From Pseudoalteromonas sp. 0303 (GTDB taxonomy: Bacteria > Pseudomonadota > Gammaproteobacteria > Enterobacterales > Alteromonadaceae), in contig NZ_JABVXF010000041.1 of the NCBI RefSeq assembly GCF_013349995.1, positions 1 to 34,636 of the forward strand: a stretch of 34,636 bases of DNA, given 5' to 3'. Position 1 is the first letter of the stretch; each line of letters starts with the position of its first letter. The notes under the pieces are model-generated. The model had not been told where the DNA came from. It saw only the letters and a list, made by a program, of their open reading frames with translations, and ran no database searches. Below are positions 28,528 to 34,565 of this stretch, in pieces. Position numbers and translations under genes: made by a program.

Positions 28528-28989
28528 ATGAGTGAGCGGAACATGGTTGAGTTTCAAGCTAGCAACACAAGTAAATGCGACTTCTTATCTGTCGTCACTC
28601 ATGGTGAGCTAACAACGTTTTCAAACCCTCTTGCCGAAATAAATTTTACGAATATAGGTGTTACAAAAGCCGGTGTGTGCTCACTTGCTGACTCGTTGAA
28701 CTGGAGCGTAGAAGTTATCGCTCAGAGCCTAAACACAACATCAGGCATGTTGATACGACATAAGTCAAAAAGGCTCAATAAGCAACTGACTGACAACGTC
28801 CTAGACATTGCAAAGCTAGGTCAGTTTTGTGTTAAGTATTTCGGTAATCTTGAGAACTTCAATGGCTGGCTAGATACCCCAGTTTTACTGTTTAATGGCG
28901 AGCCTCCCCGTCGTTATATGAACTCTATTCGCGGTCGCGAATTGATAAAGCAAGCAGTTAATAAACTAAAATACAGCTACACAGCTTAA
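28528..28989 (+). CDS. Xre/MbcA/ParS-type antitoxin (DUF2384), without partner toxin
   Basis: A 153-aa protein. The N-terminal helix-turn-helix-like part (about 45-85, AGVCSLADSLNWSVEVIAQS) and the C-terminal YFGNLENFNGWLDTPVLLFN through MNSIRGRELIKQAVNKL match the MbcA/ParS/Xre antitoxin family that normally neutralises RES-domain NAD-degrading toxins. The toxin gene normally follows; here the next 30-250 bp hold only a decayed AbrB-like reading frame. It is therefore probably an orphan antitoxin or the remnant of a two-gene system. ATG 28528 is used; ATG 28543 is an alternative. Confidence 0.8.
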   Translation: MSERNMVEFQASNTSKCDFLSVVTHGELTTFSNPLAEINFTNIGVTKAGVCSLADSLNWSVEVIAQSLNTTSGMLIRHKSKRLNKQLTDNVLDIAKLGQFCVKYFGNLENFNGWLDTPVLLFNGEPPRRYMNSIRGRELIKQAVNKLKYSYTA

Positions 28990-29018
28990 TAGTCGATTTA
29001 ACTTTAGGTGCCAGAAAA

Positions 29019-29224
29019 ATGGAAACTAAATAGGTAAGAATTTCGAAATCCCACTTGCTGATGAATACTGTGAAGCGTTAGGGGTTGAGGTTGGCTATAT
29101 TCTGCTTTGTGAAAGTTTGCAATGAAATAATCGTATAAAATTAAGTAAGCATCATGATCAGTCTTTGTCTGATGAAAAAATAGCAAGAACAAAAAATCTT
29201 ACACGGGTTATTAATCTTGAGTAA
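29019..29224 (+). pseudogene. Decayed duplicate of the adjacent AbrB-like small protein gene
   Basis: From 29033 to 29224 one frame reads GKNFEIPLADEYCEALGVEV then GYILLCESLQ, a TGA stop at 29123-29125, then NNRIKLSKHHDQSLSDEKIA and a further 12 residues to a natural TAA. This aligns along its length with the intact gene at 29376-29603 (GKNGAIPLL, GGILLC, IKLEKFSDQSLNDEQIKA). ATG 29019 begins METK in another frame; one extra A in the A-run at 29028-29030 would join it to GKN. There are two lesions: a 1-base deletion and an internal stop. Confidence 0.7.
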
Positions 29225-29375
29225 GCGCGGTGTGGAATTATCATTTGTTTATGTATTTTAGATGATGGTTATTCTAGTTTTAATTATAAAGTAATTTTAT
29301 TTCAATAAGGTCAAGAAGTTGAAGTATACTAAAGGTTAAATGCTGAATTGACACGCTATAAACATAGGTTAAATT

Positions 29376-29603
29376 ATGATTGTAACTGTTGGCAAAAACG
29401 GGGCTATTCCTTTGCTCCCTGACGAAGATTTCAATGAAGAAAACAAATTAAAAATTGGTGGCATTCTGCTATGTACACTTATGAAAGATAAACGCTCGAT
29501 TAAGCTTGAAAAGTTTTCAGATCAATCTTTAAATGATGAACAAATTAAAGCTCACGGCTATTTATGTCGTGTAGAAGAACTTAACCCCGAAGATTTTGAG
29601 TAA
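29376..29603 (+). CDS. AbrB/SpoVT-like small protein, probable antitoxin-type regulator
   Basis: A 75-aa protein. The N-terminus MIVTVGKNGAIPLL plus LKIGGILLC has the pattern of a swapped-hairpin (AbrB/MazE-type) DNA-binding domain (V-x-V-G-K-N-G-x-I-x-L ... G). The acidic C-terminus (SLNDEQIKAHGYLCRVEELN) would be the toxin-binding part if this is an antitoxin. A decayed paralogue lies 150 bp upstream. No toxin is recognisable next to it; the following gene is a truncated HigA-like antitoxin. Family assignment is moderate, function inferred. Confidence 0.6.
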   Translation: MIVTVGKNGAIPLLPDEDFNEENKLKIGGILLCTLMKDKRSIKLEKFSDQSLNDEQIKAHGYLCRVEELNPEDFE

Positions 29604-29635
29604 TTTATTCTGACCTTTCCGAATTTCGGTATGTT

Positions 29636-29875
29636 GTGGCTATCACATCGATAAAATCAATCAGCTCAAAACAAGACTTAGAAAAAGCACTCAAGCGTGC
29701 AGATGAGCTTTGGGACGTTGCTGAACCTAACACTCCTAAAGGAGAAGAGCTTGTTATGCTTACTCAATTAATCGAAGATTACGAGTTAGCAATCATTGTT
29801 TCTCAAAGGGTAGATCAAGAAGTAATAGTCTCATATAGCTTTATTTACTGTATATATAAAGTCTTTGGAGTTTAG
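29636..29875 (+). pseudogene. Truncated HigA-like antitoxin remnant
   Basis: A 79-aa reading frame with GTG start at 29636. Residues 1-51 (SSKQDLEKALKRADELWDV, then PNTPKGEELVMLTQLIEDYE) match the N-terminal dimerisation part of HigA antitoxins. After EDYE the sequence changes to unrelated hydrophobic residues and stops, so the helix-turn-helix is missing. A deletion or recombination breakpoint probably lies near 29790. No HigB toxin is seen upstream. Confidence 0.65.
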
Positions 29876-29982
29876 GTGTGTTAGTGTTATGTGTAAAATT
29901 CAAGCGATAAATTAAATAAGTAATAATTTTGTTTGCAAGTTAGATTGTTGAGTTGATTTTTTTAGTGTATTAGGAGCTTAAT

Positions 29983-30690
29983 TTGAAAGTTGTTGTTGTT
30001 ACAGGTACGAGCCGGAGGCTGGGGAAATTTTTAGTTGAACATTTTTTGAAAATGAACTATCAAGTAATATCTATTTCAAGGAACAAAGAAGCAATATCAC
30101 AACTGCATATCAACTCACACTTAGATCACTATCAAGTCGATGGGTATTTCCCTGAAACAGCAAAAGAGGTAGCTTACGATATTCTTGAAAAGTATGACTC
30201 TATAGACCTTATTGTGCATAATGCATCTAAATTTATAAGTGATGATAAAGATATCGATAACTATGCTTCAAATTACCAAGAGATGATTAATGTTCACATG
30301 ATATTTCCTTCTCTTTTAAACTCTATATTGTACCCTGCATTAAAAGAAGCTCCAGAACCAAATATAATTCAAATAACAGATATTTACGTAGATAATCCAA
30401 ATGAAAATTTTTCACTTTATTGTTCTACAAAGTCCGGTTTAGAAAGCTTAACAAAAAGCTTTGCAAAAAAGTTTGCTCCTCACATTCGAGTCAATAGCAT
30501 TCAACCCGGGCCAATTAAGTTCTTATCAACTCACAATGAATCAGAGAAAGAAAGTGTATTAAATGAAGCCTTGATTAAACGTGAGGGGGGGTTCGATTCT
30601 ATCTTAAAAACAATTAACTTTATCACTGAGAATAATTATATCACCGGTAGTTCTGTCAAGGTCGATGGTGGACGGTCTTTGAATAGGTAG
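29983..30690 (+). CDS. FolM-like pteridine/dihydromonapterin reductase (SDR family)
   Basis: A 235-aa short-chain dehydrogenase. The nucleotide-binding motif is TGTSRRLG at 7-14, the TGxxxRxG form that marks pteridine reductases (PTR1, FolM) and NADPH preference. The active site is Y146-CST-K150. Similarity to E. coli FolM by recall runs end to end: IVHNASKF, ITDIYVDNP, LTKSFAKKFAPHIRVNSIQP and the terminal VDGGRSLNR. FolM reduces dihydromonapterin or dihydrofolate-type pterins. The start is TTG at 29983, six bases after TAGGAG. The gene converges on the FolK-like gene and overlaps its 3' end by 87 bp. The pairing with a second pterin enzyme supports a shared pathway. Confidence 0.85.
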   Translation: MKVVVVTGTSRRLGKFLVEHFLKMNYQVISISRNKEAISQLHINSHLDHYQVDGYFPETAKEVAYDILEKYDSIDLIVHNASKFISDDKDIDNYASNYQEMINVHMIFPSLLNSILYPALKEAPEPNIIQITDIYVDNPNENFSLYCSTKSGLESLTKSFAKKFAPHIRVNSIQPGPIKFLSTHNESEKESVLNEALIKREGGFDSILKTINFITENNYITGSSVKVDGGRSLNR

Positions 30691-31086
30691 TGAAGCACTG
30701 CTGAAGATTTTTTTACCTTCCAAAACTTTTTTATTAAATGGTTCTTTAGATTTCGAAAAAAAATTAAGGTTGAATTCCTCAGATTTATAAATGATATCAA
30801 TATCTGCGACTCTGTCTTTTATCGGTGAATACGGGTCATCTCTATTTCTACCTAAGCTAGTCTCTATTTTGTTAAAACTGTTTTTAATTTGATTTTCATC
30901 TAGGTTGTATTTGATAACAGCTAACGAATTTAAAAATGGCATATTACTATTCATCTTGATAGGGGAGGTATAAACAAAAGGATAAATAAAAATACTTCCA
31001 TATCTCTCGCAAAGTTTCTGCGTTATAGTCACTGCAAGCTTTTCTGGGGTTATATTAGTGCCAATAGAAATATAAAAGTAACTCAT
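30604..31086 (-). CDS. FolK-like 6-hydroxymethyl-dihydropterin pyrophosphokinase
   Basis: A 160-aa protein. HPPK transfers pyrophosphate from ATP to 6-hydroxymethyl-7,8-dihydropterin in folate synthesis. All key residues line up with E. coli HPPK: N53 (pterin site), E75, R80 and R82 (LGRNR), R92, and metal-binding D95 and D97 (ADIDI). The N-terminal SIGTN is typical. After about residue 102 similarity ends, and the usual PHxxxxxRxFVLxPL block is absent, so it may have an altered substrate. It is the last gene of a four-gene minus-strand operon, with ATGA coupling to the channel-like gene. A second FolK on a transposon is probably not for housekeeping folate supply. Confidence 0.85.
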   Translation of the reverse strand: MSYFYISIGTNITPEKLAVTITQKLCERYGSIFIYPFVYTSPIKMNSNMPFLNSLAVIKYNLDENQIKNSFNKIETSLGRNRDDPYSPIKDRVADIDIIYKSEEFNLNFFSKSKEPFNKKVLEGKKIFSSASLPIQRPSTIDLDRTTGDIIILSDKVNCF

Positions 31087-32744
31087 CTTAGTAATTTTCT
31101 TATGTAAGCGCCTATGAAAACAGTAATAAGAAGAACCCCTGTTGCTGTTTCTAGCGTGACAATACTTGCTAATAAGCCATCAGGCTCAAAGTCTAACCAT
31201 TTCCCAAAGAAGCTACCTAAAAAGCTTTGAAAACTAAGAGATAAAGGAGAAAAAGCTTTAATCTTTGGCTCGATACAATAATAAATGAAAGAATAAAATA
31301 GTATGGTTAGTATTGATGAAATAGCTATGTTTGTTAACCTTACTCCCCAGCCGAAAATTGTTCCGAAAATAAATCGCTTAATTTTAGAGCTCGTAAAGTA
31401 ATGCCTCATAAAGTAGAAAGCTTCATCTTCATGATCTAAGTGCCCGCTATCAGATAACCAATGTTTTAATGAGCAATATTGCTCTGCTGCTAACTCAGAG
31501 TTATATTCATCTATTATTTTGAACTTTTTAGGTCTAAAAATATGGGGTCTTTCACTTGAGTATAAACTACTTAGAGGGGAGATTAAGAAACGACTTGATG
31601 TGAATTTTATAAGATTAATAGTTGTTTTGTCAGATAGAGTATTATTTTCTAAATACGTTACATCACTTACGGCAGTAGAAAAGAAAGAAGCTTTCCCAAA
31701 AACGTCATTTTTTTCAATTTTAAAATGCCTTCCAATGCTACAGTTTGTTACAGCTAGAGCAATTGAATCGGGAGAGGGAGCTTGCTCTCCAATCATATTG
31801 CTTTCAATTGAAAGCACATTTGAGATGTTAGTATTATCAATAGAAAGTAACCTAACTTCAGACTCCCTGATATTTAAGCCATTTACATCCAACTCATTAA
31901 TTTCTAATTTTTCTATGCATATACCGTCAATAGTAACTTTATCATTGATGGAGGTGCTGTTGGCTTTTTCATAATTATATATTTCTGACCCTATATAAAT
32001 ATTTTCTATTGAAGAAGTGCATTTAACATCCGAATCTTGATTAGCTAAAATCTGTATTTCATTATTAAAAATACCACCTATAGATAGGGTTTCGCTAACT
32101 GTCATTTCATTCAGCCAAACAAGATCGTCTCCACCTATTACACCTAGGTCAAAGTAAATACTTCTACAATTAACTCCCCTTAAAGATACTCCACCTGCCC
32201 CAGAAAAGTTACAAGCTTCCATGTGAATGCTACCTTTAATAACAGAGTTCTTAAGGCTGAAGTGTTTCATGAATCTACAGTTTGGAAACCAAAGGTTTTT
32301 TATAAAATCACAAGATATCATTCTCATATTTGATAAAAATGAGCACTCTATAAATCCAATTTCTCTGTTGAATGTATGGTGCTCGATTTCGATTTCAGAA
32401 AACCTGCAATTTATGAATATAATAGGTGAAATATGTTTATTGGTTATTATTTTTATGAGTTTACCTTCATTTATTTCTTCATTTTCTATAATCTCTGCAC
32501 CTAAATTTCCATTGCTATTTAAAGAAACTAAACTTTCTAAGGAGTAACCTCTTGATATACCCTCTAAGTTATACTTTCTAGCATAGGCTCTAAATGTGTC
32601 ACCTTTTGATAGTGAGCGAATATTTAATTTTTTTAGCTCATACCAATGTACAAATTCTAGTGAGTTATTTACTTGAGAAATACTAAATCTGTGATTCTTG
32701 CTATCAAAATAGAGATTAGTAAATTTAGTTAAATCATATGTCAA
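31083..32744 (-). CDS. Pentapeptide/beta-helix protein with C-terminal ion-channel-like membrane domain
   Basis: A 553-aa protein. Residues about 100-330 form degenerate pentapeptide-type coils (INCRF, IECSF, ISCDF, PNCRF, KNSVI), predicting a right-handed beta-helix. The C-terminus resembles a two-helix channel pore: TM1 about 470-491, a re-entrant pore-like stretch at 502-513 (SLSFQSFLGSFF), and TM2 about 530-550 ending IRKLLR. The K+ filter sequence TTxGYGD is not present; GSFFGKW occupies that place. The start is TTG 32744 with AAGGAAGG upstream, overlapping the MBL gene by 11 bp; it overlaps the FolK-like gene by 4 bp. A gated membrane effector is a reasonable inference; the ligand is unknown. 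Confidence 0.75.
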   Translation of the reverse strand: MTYDLTKFTNLYFDSKNHRFSISQVNNSLEFVHWYELKKLNIRSLSKGDTFRAYARKYNLEGISRGYSLESLVSLNSNGNLGAEIIENEEINEGKLIKIITNKHISPIIFINCRFSEIEIEHHTFNREIGFIECSFLSNMRMISCDFIKNLWFPNCRFMKHFSLKNSVIKGSIHMEACNFSGAGGVSLRGVNCRSIYFDLGVIGGDDLVWLNEMTVSETLSIGGIFNNEIQILANQDSDVKCTSSIENIYIGSEIYNYEKANSTSINDKVTIDGICIEKLEINELDVNGLNIRESEVRLLSIDNTNISNVLSIESNMIGEQAPSPDSIALAVTNCSIGRHFKIEKNDVFGKASFFSTAVSDVTYLENNTLSDKTTINLIKFTSSRFLISPLSSLYSSERPHIFRPKKFKIIDEYNSELAAEQYCSLKHWLSDSGHLDHEDEAFYFMRHYFTSSKIKRFIFGTIFGWGVRLTNIAISSILTILFYSFIYYCIEPKIKAFSPLSLSFQSFLGSFFGKWLDFEPDGLLASIVTLETATGVLLITVFIGAYIRKLLR

Positions 32745-33471
32745 ATGTGTCGCCTTCCTTTATGAACCCTTTGAAGTTAAGATTTACACTACTTTCATAA
32801 TCGTTCCAGTTGTCTTCATAACTCATAAGGTACATCTTCTTTCTAGTGGTTTTGGTATATGAGTTTAGTAGTGAGTTTAGAGTCGCATGGACAGGATTGT
32901 AATCAGATAATGTAACATCATGGAAACAGTAATCGAATTTATACTTTGATAGAGTTTCCGGAATTGCTATTGTGTCAGTTGTATAGAGATATTTATTTTG
33001 GATACAAATGCCAAATGAAGGTTTATTGGGAGTGTGCTTGACTTTTAATGTCTCAATTTTGATATCATGAAAATAAAACGAATCGTTTTCTATGAAAACT
33101 ACTTTAAAGAAAGTCTCTAATGAGGCTTCACCTTCACCAATTTTTGACATTGAACCTTTTAAAGTGTTATCCCACAATTCTTTATATAATTCTTTTTTAA
33201 TAAATAAAGTTGGTCTAAATTTGTACTTGAATAAACATTCATAACCAACCCTTTCTAAGCCAAAAACATGGTCACCATGAACATGGGAAATATAAATTGA
33301 GTCGATATCAGATATCTTAAAGCCTTGGTTTTTCAAAGCTGATTTAATAGTGTAGCCGCAATCGATGAGCAGTAATTTTTCATTAGTTAATACTGCTGCG
33401 TTATTGTTTAAGTTGACCTCAGATTCTGAGTGGCCGCAACCAAGAATAATGAGCTTGCTATTTGTAGACAT
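32734..33471 (-). CDS. RNase Z-like metallo-beta-lactamase-fold hydrolase
   Basis: A 245-aa metallohydrolase of the MBL fold. D37 (LLIDCG) and the signature H63-x-H65-x-D67-H68 are present, as are VKHTPNKPSFGI (third ligand region), YTTDT (bridging Asp) and VHATLNSL, equivalent to the HST motif of RNase Z relatives. The last metal-ligand His, normally in a LTHxS motif, is replaced (MYLMSYEDN). Relatives cleave phosphodiesters. In this operon it could process or remove a pterin or nucleotide product, which is speculative. It overlaps the 79-aa gene by 14 bp and the channel gene by 11 bp. Confidence 0.85.
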   Translation of the reverse strand: MSTNSKLIILGCGHSESEVNLNNNAAVLTNEKLLLIDCGYTIKSALKNQGFKISDIDSIYISHVHGDHVFGLERVGYECLFKYKFRPTLFIKKELYKELWDNTLKGSMSKIGEGEASLETFFKVVFIENDSFYFHDIKIETLKVKHTPNKPSFGICIQNKYLYTTDTIAIPETLSKYKFDYCFHDVTLSDYNPVHATLNSLLNSYTKTTRKKMYLMSYEDNWNDYESSVNLNFKGFIKEGDTFDI

Positions 33472-33697
33472 AGATTAAAGAATCCTCATATCTTTCGACA
33501 AAGATATACCCAGATGTTCTGTTGTGGATATCTATGTAGGGAATAGGGGCTTCAGCGAAGGTTTTATCAGGAAATTTCTCTTTAAGAAAAATAAAGCATT
33601 CAGACAAGTACTCCCAATCGTATTCATGAGATTTTGTAGTTAAAGAAAGTTCTTGGATTAGAGTTGTTTGTAAATTTATAAGGGTAGTTGATTTCAA
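33458..33697 (-). CDS. Small protein of unknown function, first main gene of the pterin cassette operon
   Basis: A 79-aa acidic soluble protein that I do not recognise. The start is TTG 33697, eight bases after AGGT (TTAGGTAATAGAAATTG context). The sequence is rich in aromatics (YDWEYLSECFIFLKEKFPD, YIDIHNRTSGYIFVERYED). No membrane segment, metal motif or helix-turn-helix is evident. It overlaps the MBL gene by 14 bp, so it is probably translated with it. It could be a sensor, regulator or inhibitor for the cassette. Confidence 0.65.
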   Translation of the reverse strand: MKSTTLINLQTTLIQELSLTTKSHEYDWEYLSECFIFLKEKFPDKTFAEAPIPYIDIHNRTSGYIFVERYEDSLIYVYK

Positions 33698-33807
33698 TTT
33701 CTATTACCTAATTATCTTTTTGTTAAATACGTTCTTAGTAAGCTTGTAGATCAAATTTTGTTACATATTGTTAGGCCGAAAAGGTGCTGACTTGCTTTTA
33801 TAGGTTT

Positions 33808-33906
33808 TCAAAGCAATTGTAATTCAAGAGCCCTATCACTCACCCTATAAAGTTCATTAAAAGTCATGCCCTGCATTTTTCTTTTATGCGAAATATCATT
33901 AAGCAT
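33808..33906 (-). CDS. Possible 32-aa small protein upstream of the cassette operon
   Basis: An open frame from ATG 33906 with CAGGT seven bases upstream encodes MLNDISHKRKMQGMTFNELY followed by 12 more residues to TGA. The ribosome-binding site resembles that of the 79-aa gene. It is short, charged and without recognisable family, and may be a leader peptide, a small regulator or chance. Confidence 0.3.
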   Translation of the reverse strand: MLNDISHKRKMQGMTFNELYRVSDRALELQLL

Positions 33907-33911
33907 TGTAT

Positions 33912-33947
33912 TACCTGTTAAGGTAGGTGTGTTTGTATTTTTGTCAA
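33912..33947 (-). promoter_or_regulatory. Candidate promoter and operator of the minus-strand cassette
   Basis: TTGACA on the minus strand (33942-33947) is a consensus -35; TACCTT about 16 bp downstream is a poor -10. A perfect inverted repeat, TACCT-GTTA-AGGTA, occupies 33912-33925 and overlaps the -10 region, a typical operator position. Confidence 0.4.
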
Positions 33948-34292
33948 TAAGTTAAACATCTAAAAGTTTAGTTTTGCGTAGCGGTGAATTTTTAATAATT
34001 CAATCAATGTGGCACACTAACAATTAAATTCAAACTTCATACGTCAATGCTACAAGGAATATTTCTAATTAATTCTCTAGTCGTGAAATGATTACTATCC
34101 ATTAGGTCTGTTTTCGATTCTGTTGTTATTACTCAAAAGCATAAAATGTATATGCTATAAAGCGTTAAAAAATCCACACTCTTCCCCTTGCTCAAGACTA
34201 GCTTAGAGTAAAACCCTAAAGATTTAAAGAAAAACGTTTATATGAATGGAGCGAAAAATCTGTTGAAAGTGGCTGTAACCCTAGAGTGTTTA

Positions 34293-34429
34293 TTCCCAAA
34301 CTTTAATTAGAGTTAACAATGGAGAGCTTATCTTTAAGGAATAGATTCCCAATCTATAAACTCAAATTGGACTACGGGAAGTTAGTAATTTGGGGTCCAT
34401 ATTTTCCCAAACTCAAATAACTCTGATCA
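34293..34429 (-). repeat. Distal transposon end with three spaced TnsB-like sites (Tn7L-like)
   Basis: Reading inward on the minus strand, the end begins TGATCAGAGTTATTTGAGTT. The 14-mer related to TTCCCAAACTATAA is found at 34404-34417, 34346-34359 and 34293-34306, spaced 58 and 53 bp. Three well-separated sites over about 140 bp match the layout of the left end of Tn7. Confidence 0.88.
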
Positions 34430-34434
34430 TGATT
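34430..34434. repeat. Target-site duplication, right copy (TGATT)
   Basis: TGATT immediately follows the distal transposon end and is identical to 6749-6753 beside gcvP, confirming the element boundaries. Confidence 0.92.
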
Positions 34435-34447
34435 AAATTCAAATGCC

Positions 34448-34480
34448 AAAAAGCCGTTGCAGCAATGTAACGGCTTTTTT
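34448..34480 (+). terminator. Probable original gcvP terminator, displaced by the insertion
   Basis: AAAAAGCCGTT (34448-34458) pairs with AACGGCTTTTTT (34469-34480) across a 10-base loop, ending in six Ts. It lies 14 bp beyond the right target duplication, so before insertion it would have stood about 20 bp after the gcvP stop codon. Confidence 0.85.
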
Positions 34481-34494
34481 GTGTTTTGGAGAAA

Positions 34495-34518
34495 GTTAGC
34501 GAGGGGAAAGTTAGCGAG
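34495..34518. repeat. Two copies of GTTAGCGAG
   Basis: Copies at 34495-34503 and 34510-34518 are the reverse complement of the octamer array at 299-338 on the other side of the locus. Both are in host DNA outside the transposon. Confidence 0.5.
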
Positions 34519-34565
34519 AGTAAAGGGGGAAGGGAGCTATCAGCTTGTAGGTTGGGTAGAGATAA

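Larger units (their letters stand above)
33698..34292. other. AT-rich region between the cassette operon and the transposon end
   Basis: Besides the possible 32-aa frame (33808-33906) and the inverted repeat at 33912-33925, no gene is supported. A minus-strand TTGACA lies at 33942-33947 with only a weak -10 (TACCTT). The region should contain the cassette promoter; base composition is strongly AT-rich like the cassette. Confidence 0.5.
6754..34429. mobile_element. Complete Tn7-like transposon inserted immediately downstream of gcvP
   Basis: The element is 27,676 bp and bounded by a 5-bp duplication TGATT on each side. The terminal repeats begin TGATCAGAGTTATT and, after two mismatches, continue AGTTTGGGAA; 24 of 26 terminal bases match. 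It encodes TnsA, TnsB, TnsC and two TniQ/TnsD-family proteins. Cargo comprises a type I restriction operon with McrBC, a glycosylase-like gene, antitoxin remnants and a pterin-enzyme cassette. All core transposition genes look intact. tnsA points away from the gcvP-proximal end, the same polarity as Tn7 relative to its right end and glmS. There are no Cas genes, so it is not a CRISPR-associated transposon. Confidence 0.95.
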
